Shown here in pieces: positions 8,862-17,993 of a stretch of 64,000 nt of DNA (positions are counted from its first letter, which is position 1; each line of letters opens with the position of its first letter). This stretch comes from Aestuariibius violaceus. GTDB taxonomy: Bacteria; Pseudomonadota; Alphaproteobacteria; Rhodobacterales; Rhodobacteraceae. A program made the position numbers and the translations under genes. Below the pieces are notes generated by a model. That model saw only the letters and a program-made list of their open reading frames with translations. It did no database searches and was not told the DNA's origin. The stretch spans positions 248,001 through 312,000 of the forward strand of contig NZ_JBFONT020000001.1 in assembly GCF_040779325.2 (NCBI RefSeq). The letters are read 5' to 3'.

Positions 8862-9841
8862 GTCGCTGGACCTTTCACCCGGTCGATCAGGCCCGCTAGG
8901 CCGCCGCGCGCGAAGAGGGCGATCAGGATCAGGATCGGACCAAAGATGAGCCGCCAGTCATGGGTGATGGAGGACAGGATTTCCTCGATCATCACGAAGA
9001 AGATCGCGCCGATCAGTGCGCCGTTCCGCGTGGCCATGCCTCCCAGCACAACGATCACGATCAAGTCGCCCGAGCGCTGCCAGGAGCCAAGCGAGGGGCT
9101 GACAAACTCTGCGTGGGTGGCCCAGAGGACGCCTGCAATCGCGGCAATGACGCCTGCGATCACATAGGCCGTCAGACGGTAATTGTAGACCGAGTAACCC
9201 ATCGAAGCCACGCGGGTGGGGTTCTGCCGGGCGGCCCGCAACACCCGACCAAACCGCGCGTGGACCATGGCGTGCACGATGGCCCATGTCGCGATCAAAA
9301 CGGCAAGAACAGTGGCATAGACGCCCGCATCGCTCGCCAACCATCCAGTGCCAAAGAAATCCGGCGCTGACCAAAGTGTCAGCCCGTCATCGGCACCGTA
9401 TTGCGCGAGCGAGCCAAGCGCGAAATACACCATCTGCCCGAAAGCAAGCGTGATCATGATGAACGACACGCCTGTCGTTCGCATGCTGATCGCGCCGCTT
9501 GCCAGTGCGAACAGGGCGGCAGCGCCGATGGCGACGGGAAGGATAAGGGCCATCTCGTAGATACCCTCCGTGATCATGATCCCCGTGGCGTAGGCACCGA
9601 TGGCAACGAACGCGCTGTGCCCGAAGCTGACAAGGCCGCCATGGCCCAAGAGCAGATCGAGCGAGATCGCTATGATCGCGAGGATCATCGCCCGGATGGC
9701 GAGCGAGGTCAGATAGGACCCACCCCAGACTTCTGCCATAAGCGGAACGAGCGCGAGAAACAGAAAGACAGCGCCGGCCACGAGCGGTCCAAAGGCAAGC
9801 CTTGGACCGGCTGCCGGAAATGGTTTGGCTTCGTCACTCAC
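8858..9841 (-). CDS. livM: Liv-type ABC permease (LivM family)
   Basis: 327 residues with about eight to ten hydrophobic helices and the LivM-like pattern LDLLLGHGGLVSFGHSAF. The cytoplasmic loop RAARQNPTRVASMGYSVYNYRL is the usual ATPase-contact region. Together with LivH it forms the membrane channel. Coupled by ATGA to both neighbours. Confidence 0.93.
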   Translation of the reverse strand: MSDEAKPFPAAGPRLAFGPLVAGAVFLFLALVPLMAEVWGGSYLTSLAIRAMILAIIAISLDLLLGHGGLVSFGHSAFVAIGAYATGIMITEGIYEMALILPVAIGAAALFALASGAISMRTTGVSFIMITLAFGQMVYFALGSLAQYGADDGLTLWSAPDFFGTGWLASDAGVYATVLAVLIATWAIVHAMVHARFGRVLRAARQNPTRVASMGYSVYNYRLTAYVIAGVIAAIAGVLWATHAEFVSPSLGSWQRSGDLIVIVVLGGMATRNGALIGAIFFVMIEEILSSITHDWRLIFGPILILIALFARGGLAGLIDRVKGPAT

Positions 9842-10764
9842 CGGATCACCTTTGCGGCAAAAAGACCTTCGGGCCGCCAGAACAGCACAAGGGCCATGAG
9901 AACGTAGATCAGCATGGAGGCGATAGCGGGCCCGATCTGGTTGGCGGCCGACGCATCCATCAAGAGCCGCAGCCCGTCGGTCACCAAGGTGCGCCCAAGC
10001 GTGTCGACGAGGCCCACGAGAAGCGCCGCCACAAAGGCACCGCGGATCGACCCCGCGCCGCCGATGATGATCACGACGAAAGCCACTATCAGCAGATCAT
10101 CCCCCATTCCCGGTTCAACCGAGAAGACGGGGGCGGCCAGCACACCTGCAAGGCCTGCCAGCATCGCGCCGAAGCCGAAGACGACGAGGAAGAGTTGGCG
10201 AACGTTCACGCCCAGGGCCGAGACCATGTCGGGGTTCGTCGCCCCGGCTCGGATCAGCATGCCCACCCGCGTGCGCGTGATAACGTACCAGAGGCCAAGC
10301 GCCACGAGCAGGCCCGCCACGATCAGCGCCACACGGTAGGCGGGGTAGAGAAGGCCATCGACGAGTGTGAACGACCAGTCAAGGAACTCAGGCACCGGCA
10401 CGCTCAGCGCGGCCGGGCCGAAGAGCACCTTCACCGCCTGGTTCAGGAACAGGATCACGCCGAACGTTGCCAGCACCTGGGAAAGGTGATCACGCGCGTA
10501 GAGATGCCTGAATATCAGGAATTCCAGAATGAGCCCGAGGATTAAGGCCGAGGGGAGGGCCAGAAGGAAAGCCGCGATGAAGCTCCCGGTCAGTCCATGG
10601 AGCCAGTAAGCGAGATAGGCGCCTAGCATGTACTGCACGCCGTGGGCGAGGTTGATAAAGCCCATGACCCCGAAGACGAGCGTCAGACCGGCGGCGATGA
10701 GAAACAGGATCACGCCGAGCTGTAGCCCGTTAAGGATCTGGATCAGGATGAGCGTCGTCGACAT
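9838..10764 (-). CDS. livH: Liv-type ABC permease (LivH family)
   Basis: 308 residues, multi-pass, with the N-terminal QILNGLQLGVILFLIAAGL and VMGFINLAHG motifs of LivH and the coupling-loop region RAGATNPDMVSALGVNV. Located directly after the binding-protein gene, from which it is separated by a GC-rich hairpin. Pairs with LivM. Confidence 0.93.
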   Translation of the reverse strand: MSTTLILIQILNGLQLGVILFLIAAGLTLVFGVMGFINLAHGVQYMLGAYLAYWLHGLTGSFIAAFLLALPSALILGLILEFLIFRHLYARDHLSQVLATFGVILFLNQAVKVLFGPAALSVPVPEFLDWSFTLVDGLLYPAYRVALIVAGLLVALGLWYVITRTRVGMLIRAGATNPDMVSALGVNVRQLFLVVFGFGAMLAGLAGVLAAPVFSVEPGMGDDLLIVAFVVIIIGGAGSIRGAFVAALLVGLVDTLGRTLVTDGLRLLMDASAANQIGPAIASMLIYVLMALVLFWRPEGLFAAKVIR

Positions 10765-10799
10765 CTGCGTCTGCCCCTCGCTTGCGGCGCATTAGGTGC

Positions 10800-10822
10800 G
10801 GCGGGGCCATGAGGACCCCGCC
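10800..10822. other. intercistronic hairpin after the binding-protein gene
   Basis: GGCGGGG (10800-10806) and CCCCGCC (10816-10822) form a perfect 7-bp GC stem with a 9-nt loop between the binding-protein stop and the LivH start. In this position such stems usually protect the abundant binding-protein mRNA or reduce read-through. Function is inferred. Confidence 0.6.
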
Positions 10823-10829
10823 CGAGGGA

Positions 10830-11987
10830 TTACATGCGGCACTCTCCGGCGAAGCTGTCGGCGTAGTTATCGAACACCTGGTCTCCCATCGACGTGACCC
10901 AGGCCCCGTCCTCGCGCTGGGCGACGGAAAGCTGGTAGAAATCCTGCACCGGGTAATGGTTGGCGTTGAACGAGAAATCACCACGCAGAGACGCGAACTC
11001 GGCGGCTTCCAGGGCCGCGCCCAGTGCTTCCTTGTCAGACAGATCGCCACCCACGGCCGCGACCGCGCTGTCGATGAGGAGAGCGGCATCATAGGCCTGC
11101 ATCGCGTAGCCGCCGGGCACGTAACCATACTCGGCCTCGAAGGCCTCCACAAAGGCCATGCTGCGCTCCGTCGCCATGTCGGGAGCCCAGTTGCCAGCGG
11201 CGATAAACCCTTCCGCCGCGTCCTGCTGGGCGGGCAGCGTGGTTTCGTCGGTCGTGAAGACCGACATGAACTGCATCCGGTCGCTCAGGCCCGCATCGTT
11301 GAACTGGCGCACGAAGCGCACGCCCAGACCGCCCGGCGTAAAGGCGAAGACCGCATCGGCGTCCGAGGTCGCGATACGCGCGATCTCGGCCGAGAAATCT
11401 TGGTGGTCGAGGGGCACGTAGATCTCGTCCGCGATCTCGCCCTCATAATGCATGCGGAAGCCTTCCATGTTGTCCCGACCGGCCTGGTAGTTTGGCGCGA
11501 TCATGAAGACGTTGGTAAAGCCCGCTTCCTGGGCGTAGGCGCCCATCACTTCGGCGTTCTGGTTGTTCTGGTAGGACGTGACGAAGAAGTACGGGCTGCA
11601 GTTCCGACCCGCGAAGGTGGAGGGGCCTGCATTCGGGCTGATGAGGAAGGTCTCGGATTCCGTCACCGGGCGGAAAACGGCTTGCAGCATGTTGGAAAAG
11701 ATCGTGCCGACCACGAAGTCGACATCTTCCCCGTCGACCAGGCTGTTGGCGGCCGAGAGGGCAACGTCTGGTTTCAGCTCGTCATCTTCGATGATCAGCT
11801 CGGCCGGTTCACCGCCGAGCGTGCCGCCGAGATCCTTGAGCGCCAGTTGGAACCCGTCCACCGCCTGCTGACCCAGAGCTGCAGGCGGGCCCGACAGCGT
11901 CACGATCATACCGACCTTCACTTCGGCGCTCGCGGCCTGGCCGAGCGCGACAAGGCCTGCTGCCATCCCAAGTGCGTGCTTCTTCAT
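10830..11987 (-). CDS. periplasmic amino-acid/aromatic-acid binding protein (Liv/Peripla_BP_6)
   Basis: 385 residues with a signal peptide (MKKHALGMAAGLVALGQAASA) and the type I binding-protein start EVKVGMIVTLSGPPAALGQQ. It is the first gene of the liv operon and delivers ligand to LivHM. Related proteins near CoA-dependent aromatic pathways often bind aromatic acids; the ligand here is not determined from sequence. Anthranilate, kynurenine or tryptophan-like compounds are reasonable guesses from context. Its upstream region carries an operator-like palindrome shared with the catabolic genes. Confidence 0.92.
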   Translation of the reverse strand: MKKHALGMAAGLVALGQAASAEVKVGMIVTLSGPPAALGQQAVDGFQLALKDLGGTLGGEPAELIIEDDELKPDVALSAANSLVDGEDVDFVVGTIFSNMLQAVFRPVTESETFLISPNAGPSTFAGRNCSPYFFVTSYQNNQNAEVMGAYAQEAGFTNVFMIAPNYQAGRDNMEGFRMHYEGEIADEIYVPLDHQDFSAEIARIATSDADAVFAFTPGGLGVRFVRQFNDAGLSDRMQFMSVFTTDETTLPAQQDAAEGFIAAGNWAPDMATERSMAFVEAFEAEYGYVPGGYAMQAYDAALLIDSAVAAVGGDLSDKEALGAALEAAEFASLRGDFSFNANHYPVQDFYQLSVAQREDGAWVTSMGDQVFDNYADSFAGECRM

Positions 11988-12349
11988 TCGTACTCTCCCC
12001 GTTGGCGGTGCAATCGCGCCGTCTGTCTGTTTTTTTGCCGCCTTACGCCTTGGCGCATGGCCCTAAAGGACCCCAGCAGCACCTTCACTCTGGTGGGCAA
12101 GCCGCCCCGTCGTCAATCTGCACAAGCCTGTTCGACCTTCCGCATTGCATGACGCTAGGACATCAGAAAATTTATTTCAATGTTGAAATTTCAAGCTTAA
12201 AAGAAATGCGCGGAAACCCTTGATGCAGGCACATTTGTTAGGTTGCTGGCGTAGGGCAACGTCCTTTCATGCGATGGCGACCCCTCCTCGCCAAACAGCG
12301 CCTGTCAACTGCACGACCGGTCCAAACAGAAGTGGAACCAGTCGCCACC
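11988..12349. other. liv promoter region, no gene
   Basis: About 360 bp between the liv operon start and the end of the CoA-ligase gene. It contains an AT-rich patch (about 12165-12205) with operator-like repeats; on the minus strand TTGAAA strings there could serve as -35 elements for the liv operon. The rest shows no recognisable gene or structure. Confidence 0.5.
12174..12202. promoter_or_regulatory. MarR-type operator upstream of the liv operon
   Basis: ATTTCAA (12174-12180) and TTGAAAT (12183-12189) form a perfect palindrome with a 2-bp centre. Overlapping it, AAATTTCAAGCTTAAAA at 12186-12202 matches 16 of 17 bases of the left arm of the operator at 20335-20351. Finding the same string in two promoter regions flanking one pathway, with a MarR gene in that pathway, supports co-regulation. 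Binding is inferred, not shown. Confidence 0.72.
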
Positions 12350-13969
12350 TCAGGCTTCTGGACGCAATCGGAAGCGCTGGACCTTACCGGTCTGCGTTTT
12401 CGGTAAAGCCTCGATGAACTTCACCGATCTGGGATACTTGTAAGGGGCAATCGTCGCCTTCACGAAGTCCTGCAGCGTTTCAACCAAGTCCGGGCTGGCG
12501 GAAACTCCTTCCGACAGAACGACGTATGCCTCTACAATTTGACCCCGCTCCGCGTCGTGCACACCGATCACGGCGCATTCCGCCACAGTCTCGTGGGCGA
12601 GCAGCGCGGCCTCTACCTCTGGGCCAGCGATGTTGTAGCCGGACGAGACGATCATGTCGTCGCTGCGCGCAGCGAAGTGGAAACGCCCGTCCTCATCCTG
12701 CCAGAAAGAGTCGCCGGTGAGATTCCAACCGTCGTGCACGTAGTCTTGCTGGCGCGTGTCAGCGAGGTAGCGGCAGCCGGTTGGCCCGCGCACTGCAAGG
12801 CGGCCGACCTCCCCCTTGGGCAACTCTTCCCCGTCAGGCCCGATAATCTTGGCCTCGTAACCGCCGACAGGTCGGCCCGTGCACGCGGGACTGTGGTCAT
12901 CGAACCGGTTTGAGATGAAAATGTGCAGCAACTCTGTCGCGCCGATCCCATCAAGCATCGGCTTGCCCGTGCGTTCGATCCATTGCTCGTAGACCGGTGC
13001 GGGCAGCGTCTCGCCCGCAGAGACGGCGGCGCGGAGCGACGACAAGTCGGCCCCTTCCTCCATCGCGCGCAGCATCGCCCGATACGCCGTCGGTGCCGTG
13101 AAGCAGACCGTGGCGCCATAGCTTTGGATGATCTCGATCAAGTTGGGTGGGGACGCGTTCTCAAGCAGCACCGCCGACGCACCGAAGCGGAGTGGGAACA
13201 CCGCCAACCCGCCAAGGCCGAATGTGAAAGCCAGCGGCGGCGACCCGACGAAGATATCCGAAGGCTCGACGCCCAGAACTTCCTTTGCGTAACCATCTGC
13301 AATGATCAGAATGTCGCGGTGAAAGTGCATCGTGGCCTTGGGCTGGCCGGTGGTGCCGCTGGTGAAGCCCAAAAGCGCAACGTCATCCCGTCCCGTCCGG
13401 ACCGCGTCGAATTGTACGGGCTTGTCGAGCGCTGCGCGGTCGAGCTCAGCATCATGGTTTGCCGTGCCATCGAAGCCAATCACCGTCTTCAGCGTCCGGC
13501 TGTCCTTGGCGCAGGTCACAAGCTCGTCCATCAGGCGTGTGTCGCAAAGCGCGACCGTCACCTCGGCCTTGTCGACGATCTTGGAAAGCTCGCCGGCCCG
13601 CAACATCGGCATCGTGTTGATGACGACCGCGCCGGCCTTGGTCGCGGCCAGCCAACACGCGACCATCGCGGGGTTGTTGGCGGAGCGGATCAACACCCGG
13701 TTGCCCGGCTTCACACCGTAGTTTTCGACCAAGGTGGCGGCCAATCGGTTCGTCCAATCGGTGAGCTCCTTGTACGTGCGGCGCCGCCCGTTCCCGATCA
13801 GAGCAGTGTGATCGCCAAAGCCCTGCTCGACCATGCGATCCGTCAACTCCACACCCACGTTCAGCCAGTCCGGATAGTCAAATCTGTCAAGCCGCAGTTC
13901 GGGCCAGGCGGCTTGGGGCGGCAGGTTGTCCCGCGCGAAGGTATCCAGATGTCCGCTCGGTCCAAGCAT
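12350..13969 (-). CDS. 2-aminobenzoate (anthranilate)/benzoate-type CoA ligase
   Basis: 539 residues, an acyl-adenylate-forming enzyme. AMP-binding motif GFTSGTTGQPKATMHFHRD, A5-like GIGATELLHIF, A7/A8 TGDSFWQDEDGRFHFAARSDDMI and the catalytic A10 Lys in KTQTGKVQRFRL. The GATELLHIF and HFHRD versions fit the benzoate/2-aminobenzoate ligase branch. It should activate anthranilate, the product expected from tryptophan through kynurenine, for the monooxygenase/reductase at the top of this operon. Lies 12 bp after kynA and is the last gene of the operon. An alternative is another benzoate derivative such as salicylate. Confidence 0.85.
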   Translation of the reverse strand: MLGPSGHLDTFARDNLPPQAAWPELRLDRFDYPDWLNVGVELTDRMVEQGFGDHTALIGNGRRRTYKELTDWTNRLAATLVENYGVKPGNRVLIRSANNPAMVACWLAATKAGAVVINTMPMLRAGELSKIVDKAEVTVALCDTRLMDELVTCAKDSRTLKTVIGFDGTANHDAELDRAALDKPVQFDAVRTGRDDVALLGFTSGTTGQPKATMHFHRDILIIADGYAKEVLGVEPSDIFVGSPPLAFTFGLGGLAVFPLRFGASAVLLENASPPNLIEIIQSYGATVCFTAPTAYRAMLRAMEEGADLSSLRAAVSAGETLPAPVYEQWIERTGKPMLDGIGATELLHIFISNRFDDHSPACTGRPVGGYEAKIIGPDGEELPKGEVGRLAVRGPTGCRYLADTRQQDYVHDGWNLTGDSFWQDEDGRFHFAARSDDMIVSSGYNIAGPEVEAALLAHETVAECAVIGVHDAERGQIVEAYVVLSEGVSASPDLVETLQDFVKATIAPYKYPRSVKFIEALPKTQTGKVQRFRLRPEA

Positions 13970-13981
13970 TCCGTGTCTCCC

Positions 13982-14818
13982 CTATAGTCCTGTCCGCACC
14001 TGCCAAAGCTCGGGAAAAAGCACGACCTCGAGCATGCGGCGCAGGTAACTGACGCCGCTGGTGCCTCCGGTCCCACGCTTCAGCCCGATAACCCGTTCGA
14101 CGGTGGTCACGTGATTGAACCGCCAGCGTCGAAAATAGTCCTCGAGATCGACGAGCTTCTCGGCCAGTTCGTAGATCTCCCAATACACCGCGGGGGCGCG
14201 ATAGACGGTCTGCCAAACCGCGGTGACATCGTCGTTGGCCACATATGGGCTGCTGCGGTCGCGTCTCAGCACCGCCTCGGGCACCGGCAACCCAGCGGCC
14301 GCCACATGGGCAAGCACCATGTCATAGAGGGTCAGGCGTTGAGTCTCGGCCACCAGCTCGGCATGCACCGCAGGGCGATGGGCGTGCGGCTTGAGCATTG
14401 CGGGGTTACGATTGCCAAGCACGAACTCGATCAGCCGGTACTGGTGCGACTGGAATCCCGAAGACTGGCCAAGCGTGTCGCGAAATGTCGTGTAGTCCGA
14501 AGGCGTCATTGTGCGCAGCACATCCCAGGCGCCATTCAACTGCTCAAAGATCCGGGCGACCCGGCTGAGCGATTTCAGCGCCTCCGGCAACCGCTCCTCG
14601 CCGATCCAGGTGCGCGCAGCGTTCAACTCGTGCAAGGCAAGCTTCATCCACAGCTCACTCGTCTGGTGCTGCACGATGAAAAGCAACTCGTCATGGGCGG
14701 TTGAAAGCGGCGCCTGAGCACCGAGTAATGCGTCAAGCTTCAGATAGTCGCCATAGCTCATACGGTCTTCGAAGGACTGGTGGGCGCCCTCCTGGCCGGG
14801 ATCATAGGGCTCGGCCAT
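13982..14818 (-). CDS. kynA: tryptophan 2,3-dioxygenase
   Basis: About 278 residues, normal for bacterial TDO. Signature segments: SYGDYLKLDALL, LLFIVQHQTSELWMKL (haem-pocket region), GQSSGFQSHQYRLIEF (substrate carboxylate-binding Arg) and the C-terminal GGTSGVSYLRRML with the ligand-contacting loop. It opens L-tryptophan to N-formylkynurenine. I use the ATG at 14818, one base past the acyl-CoA dehydrogenase stop; a GTG at 14827, overlapping that gene by eight bases, is also possible. Its position inside a CoA-type anthranilate operon ties the pathway to tryptophan. No formamidase or kynureninase gene is visible in the window. Confidence 0.93.
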   Translation of the reverse strand: MAEPYDPGQEGAHQSFEDRMSYGDYLKLDALLGAQAPLSTAHDELLFIVQHQTSELWMKLALHELNAARTWIGEERLPEALKSLSRVARIFEQLNGAWDVLRTMTPSDYTTFRDTLGQSSGFQSHQYRLIEFVLGNRNPAMLKPHAHRPAVHAELVAETQRLTLYDMVLAHVAAAGLPVPEAVLRRDRSSPYVANDDVTAVWQTVYRAPAVYWEIYELAEKLVDLEDYFRRWRFNHVTTVERVIGLKRGTGGTSGVSYLRRMLEVVLFPELWQVRTGL

Positions 14819-14819
14819 T

Positions 14820-15959
14820 TCAGTCACCCATGGCGGCGCGCGCGATCACCACCTTCTGCACGTCGCTCGCGCCCTCGTAGATGCGCAGGGCCCGGATCTC
14901 GCGGTACAGCTGTTCGACGATCTGGCCCGAGCGCACGCCATCCCCGCCATGAAGCTGCACCGCTTTGTCGATCACATCCTGTGCGGTCTCGGTTGCATGA
15001 AGCTTGGCCATGGCAGCCTCTCGGCTGACCCGGTCAGCACCCCTGTCCTTGGTCCAGGCGGCACGATAGACGAGCAGGGCGGCTGCATCGACGGCTAGCG
15101 CCATGTCGGCCACGTGGCCCTGCACCATCTGCAACTCGGACATCGGCGCGCCGAACAGATGCCGCTCGCGCACACGGGCCAGTGTTTCCTCCAGGGCGCG
15201 GCGGGCGAACCCCAACGCGGCGGCGCCGACCGTCGACCGGAATACATCGAGCACCGACATCGCGATCCGAAAGCCCTTGCCGGGCTCACCGATCAAGGCA
15301 GATCCCGGCAGCTTGACCCCGTCGAACCGGAGCCGTGCCAGCGGGTGGGGCGCAATCACATCGATCCGCTCCGCCACTTCGAGCCCGGCACTGTCTGCAG
15401 GCACGAGGAAAGCCGACAAGCCCTTGGCACCGGGCCCCTCTCCCGTACGCGCAAAGACAGTGTAAACATCGGCGATGCCCCCATTCGAGATCCACGTCTT
15501 CTCGCCGTTCAAGACAAAGCCATTGCCGTCCGGGCACGCCTCGGTCGCAATGTTGGCCACGTCCGAGCCGGAGGCTGGTTCTGACAGGGCAAATGCCGAA
15601 ATGGCACGGCCCATACGGGTCTCTGACAGCCAAGCGCGCTGTTCGTCCGTTCCAAACAACGTGACCGGACCCATCCCAAGGCCCTGCATCGCAAAGGCGA
15701 AGTCCGCCAACCCATCGTGGCGCGCAAGCGTCTCACGGATCAGGCAGAGCGTGCGGACGTCGGGCGCGGTACCGTCGTCGGTGGCGGAATGGGTGAGCCA
15801 GCCAGCCGTGCCAAGCTTTGCGACCAGATCGCAGCAGGCGGCGTCGACATCGGTATGGTCAACAGGCAGAGTATCGGCACACCAGACCTCCAGCGCGTCG
15901 GCGAGTTCACGGTGGTGGTCTTCGAAGAACGGCCAGTCGAGGAAACTCCGGTCGGCCAT
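14820..15959 (-). CDS. acyl-CoA dehydrogenase family protein
   Basis: 379 residues from MADRSFLDWPFF. Typical features: FALSEPASGSDVANIATEA (FAD/substrate loop), GEKTWISNGGIADVYTVFA, and near the C-terminus QLHGGDGVRSGQIVEQLYRE and the catalytic-base region RIYEGASDVQK. Probably oxidises a ring-derived acyl-CoA in the beta-oxidation-like lower part of the 2-aminobenzoyl-CoA route. Sits between enoyl-CoA hydratase (2-bp gap) and kynA. Longer in-frame starts run back into the hydratase gene and look spurious. Confidence 0.9.
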   Translation of the reverse strand: MADRSFLDWPFFEDHHRELADALEVWCADTLPVDHTDVDAACCDLVAKLGTAGWLTHSATDDGTAPDVRTLCLIRETLARHDGLADFAFAMQGLGMGPVTLFGTDEQRAWLSETRMGRAISAFALSEPASGSDVANIATEACPDGNGFVLNGEKTWISNGGIADVYTVFARTGEGPGAKGLSAFLVPADSAGLEVAERIDVIAPHPLARLRFDGVKLPGSALIGEPGKGFRIAMSVLDVFRSTVGAAALGFARRALEETLARVRERHLFGAPMSELQMVQGHVADMALAVDAAALLVYRAAWTKDRGADRVSREAAMAKLHATETAQDVIDKAVQLHGGDGVRSGQIVEQLYREIRALRIYEGASDVQKVVIARAAMGD

Positions 15960-15961
15960 GC

Positions 15962-16774
15962 TCAGCGCCCCTCGAACACGGGCTTTTCCTTCGCGACGAA
16001 GGCCCGGTAGGCACGCTCGAAATCGCCGGTCTGCATACAGATCGCCTGCGCCTGCGCCTCGGACTCGATGGCCTGATCGAGGCTCATGTTCCATTCCTGA
16101 TTAAGCTGGGTCTTGGTGATCCCATGGGCGAAGGTCGGTCCAGCCGCGATCCGCGAGGCAAGCTTGGCAGCCTCCGCGTCGAGCGCATCGGCGGGGTGGA
16201 CAGCATTCCAGAAGCCCCAGGATAACCCCTCCTCCGCACCAAAGCTGCGCCCGGTATAAAGCAGCTCCGCCGCGCGGCCCTGCCCGACGATCCGGGGCAG
16301 CATCGCACAGGCGCCCATATCAGCACCCGCGAGGCCGACACGCGTGAAGAGGAACGCGCACTTCGCGTCGCTGCTCGCCAATCGCAAATCAGACGCCATC
16401 GCCAGGATTGCACCGGCACCGACGCAAATACCGTCAACCGCAGCGATCACGGGCTTGCCGCAATGCAAGATCGCTTTCACCAGATCCCCGGTCATCCGTG
16501 TGAAGGCAAGCAGGTCTTTCATGTCCATCGCCACGAGCGGCCCGATGATGTCGTGCACGTCTCCGCCTGAGCAGAAGTTCCCACCATTCGAGCCGAGGAT
16601 CACGGCGTCGATGTCGGTGGCATAGGGCAGGGCGCGGAAGGTATCGCGCAGCTCGGCATAGCTCTCGAACGTCAGGGGGTTTTTGCGCTCCGCCCCGTGA
16701 AGGTGGATCGTGGCAACGCGATCGGTGACCGTCCAGTTGAAATGGTCTGGCGCCAGATCAGTCATCCCGGTCAT
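15962..16774 (-). CDS. enoyl-CoA hydratase/isomerase family protein
   Basis: 270 residues. Crotonase fold with the oxyanion-hole segments NGGNFCSGGDV and GICVGAGAILAMASDL. The second active-site region reads GLAGADMGACAMLPRIVGQG, in which the loop is AGADMGAC rather than the classical PGGGGT; this version occurs in aromatic-acid clusters. Likely adds water to, or opens, the ring-derived CoA thioester. Start at 16774 is fused to the MarR stop by ATGA. Confidence 0.88.
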   Translation of the reverse strand: MTGMTDLAPDHFNWTVTDRVATIHLHGAERKNPLTFESYAELRDTFRALPYATDIDAVILGSNGGNFCSGGDVHDIIGPLVAMDMKDLLAFTRMTGDLVKAILHCGKPVIAAVDGICVGAGAILAMASDLRLASSDAKCAFLFTRVGLAGADMGACAMLPRIVGQGRAAELLYTGRSFGAEEGLSWGFWNAVHPADALDAEAAKLASRIAAGPTFAHGITKTQLNQEWNMSLDQAIESEAQAQAICMQTGDFERAYRAFVAKEKPVFEGR

Positions 16775-17244
16775 GGCTTGGCCCGCTCCTTGACCCGGGA
16801 GAGCAGAGAAATCAGCGTGTCCAACTCGTCCGCATCGAAATCCGCCAGGATGGCATCGACCCATGCTTCATGCTCGGCGGCCATTGCAGCAAAGCGCGTC
16901 TTCCCAGCCTCGGTCAGGCGCACGCGCATCGCGCGGCGATCGCCCTCGACACTAACCCGCTCCGAAAGACCCTCGCTGACCAGCCGCTCCACGATCCCGG
17001 TGACATTGCCGTTTGAGACCTTCAAATGCGATGAGACTTCCGACATGCGCAGACCATCGGGGTAGCGCGCGAGCGTCGCCAACACGTCGAAGCGCGGCAA
17101 GGTGGAGTCGTGCCCGACCCGCAATTTGTCGCGCAGTTCGCTCTCGATCAGGCGCGTCGCCCGCAGAATCCTGAGCCATGCACGCAAGCGCTGCTTCGAC
17201 AGACCATCACCTGCGTCTTGCTCGGTCCGCATCATTTCGTTCAT
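16771..17244 (-). CDS. MarR-family transcriptional regulator
   Basis: 157 residues from MNEMMRTEQ. Winged-helix core: LPRFDVLATLARYPDGLRMSEVSSHL, recognition helix VSNGNVTGIVERLVSEGL and the wing VEGDRRAMRVRLTEAG. MarR proteins in CoA-dependent aromatic operons usually repress and are released by an aryl-CoA. It is embedded in the operon and coupled on both sides (ATGA), so it is autoregulated. Its probable targets are the 34-bp palindrome at 20335-20368 and the related site at 12174-12202 (inference). Confidence 0.9.
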   Translation of the reverse strand: MNEMMRTEQDAGDGLSKQRLRAWLRILRATRLIESELRDKLRVGHDSTLPRFDVLATLARYPDGLRMSEVSSHLKVSNGNVTGIVERLVSEGLSERVSVEGDRRAMRVRLTEAGKTRFAAMAAEHEAWVDAILADFDADELDTLISLLSRVKERAKP

Positions 17245-17993
17245 ACCTCTCCCCCCGCGATCGCGATGGCTTGGCCGGTAACCCCCTCCGACCCCGGTCC
17301 GGACAGCCAAAGCGCGGCGCGCGTGACCTCTTCCGGACGAAACAGCCGGTTCTGGGGGCTCATTCCTTCAAGCGCGGCGCGCGCCTCGGTCGCATCACCG
17401 CCGGTCTTTTCCATGATGGTCGCGATGCTGCGCTCGGTCATCTCCGTGTCGAGAAAGCCGGGGCAGAGCGCGTTTACCGTCACGCCCGAACGCGCCGTTT
17501 CCAACGCAGCCGACCGGACAAGGCCAATCACGCCGTGCTTGGCCGCGCTGTAGGCGGAAACGTAAGGATAGCCCTTCAACCCGGCGGTGGAGGCGACGGC
17601 GATCAAGCGGCCCCAATCGGGCGCCTTCCCCCAACGGCGAAGCGCTTCGCGGAACGTCAGGAAGACGCCAGTCAGGTTCACCCCGATCATCCCGTTCCAG
17701 GCCGAAAGCTCGGTCCGCGCAAGCGGCGCGCTTTCCGATGCACCGGCATTTGCGACGACAATATCAAGCGGGCCGGTTGCATCGAAGAGCGCAGCGACCG
17801 CAGCTTCATCGGTCACGTCGGCGGTCACGTGCTCCACGCCATCGATCCCCTCTGAAACGGCGCGCAAGTGGTGCTCTGTTCGTCCTGCGATCCAGACCTG
17901 CGCGCCAGCGTCTGCGTATCCGCGTGCGAGGTCTGCGCCGAGACCCGTCCCTCCACCCGTCACAAGGACACGTCTGCCGTCAAGCGAAGTCAT
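17241..17993 (-). CDS. short-chain dehydrogenase/reductase (probable hydroxyacyl-CoA dehydrogenase)
   Basis: 250 residues. NAD(P) motif TGGGTGLG near residue 12, NAG motif (VVANAGAS), catalytic Ser in VASTAG and YSAAK (intact Tyr and Lys), C-terminal GQAIAIAGGEV. Context between the monooxygenase/reductase and MarR suggests oxidation or reduction of a hydroxyl on the dearomatised CoA intermediate. Overlaps both neighbours by four bases. Confidence 0.88.
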   Translation of the reverse strand: MTSLDGRRVLVTGGGTGLGADLARGYADAGAQVWIAGRTEHHLRAVSEGIDGVEHVTADVTDEAAVAALFDATGPLDIVVANAGASESAPLARTELSAWNGMIGVNLTGVFLTFREALRRWGKAPDWGRLIAVASTAGLKGYPYVSAYSAAKHGVIGLVRSAALETARSGVTVNALCPGFLDTEMTERSIATIMEKTGGDATEARAALEGMSPQNRLFRPEEVTRAALWLSGPGSEGVTGQAIAIAGGEV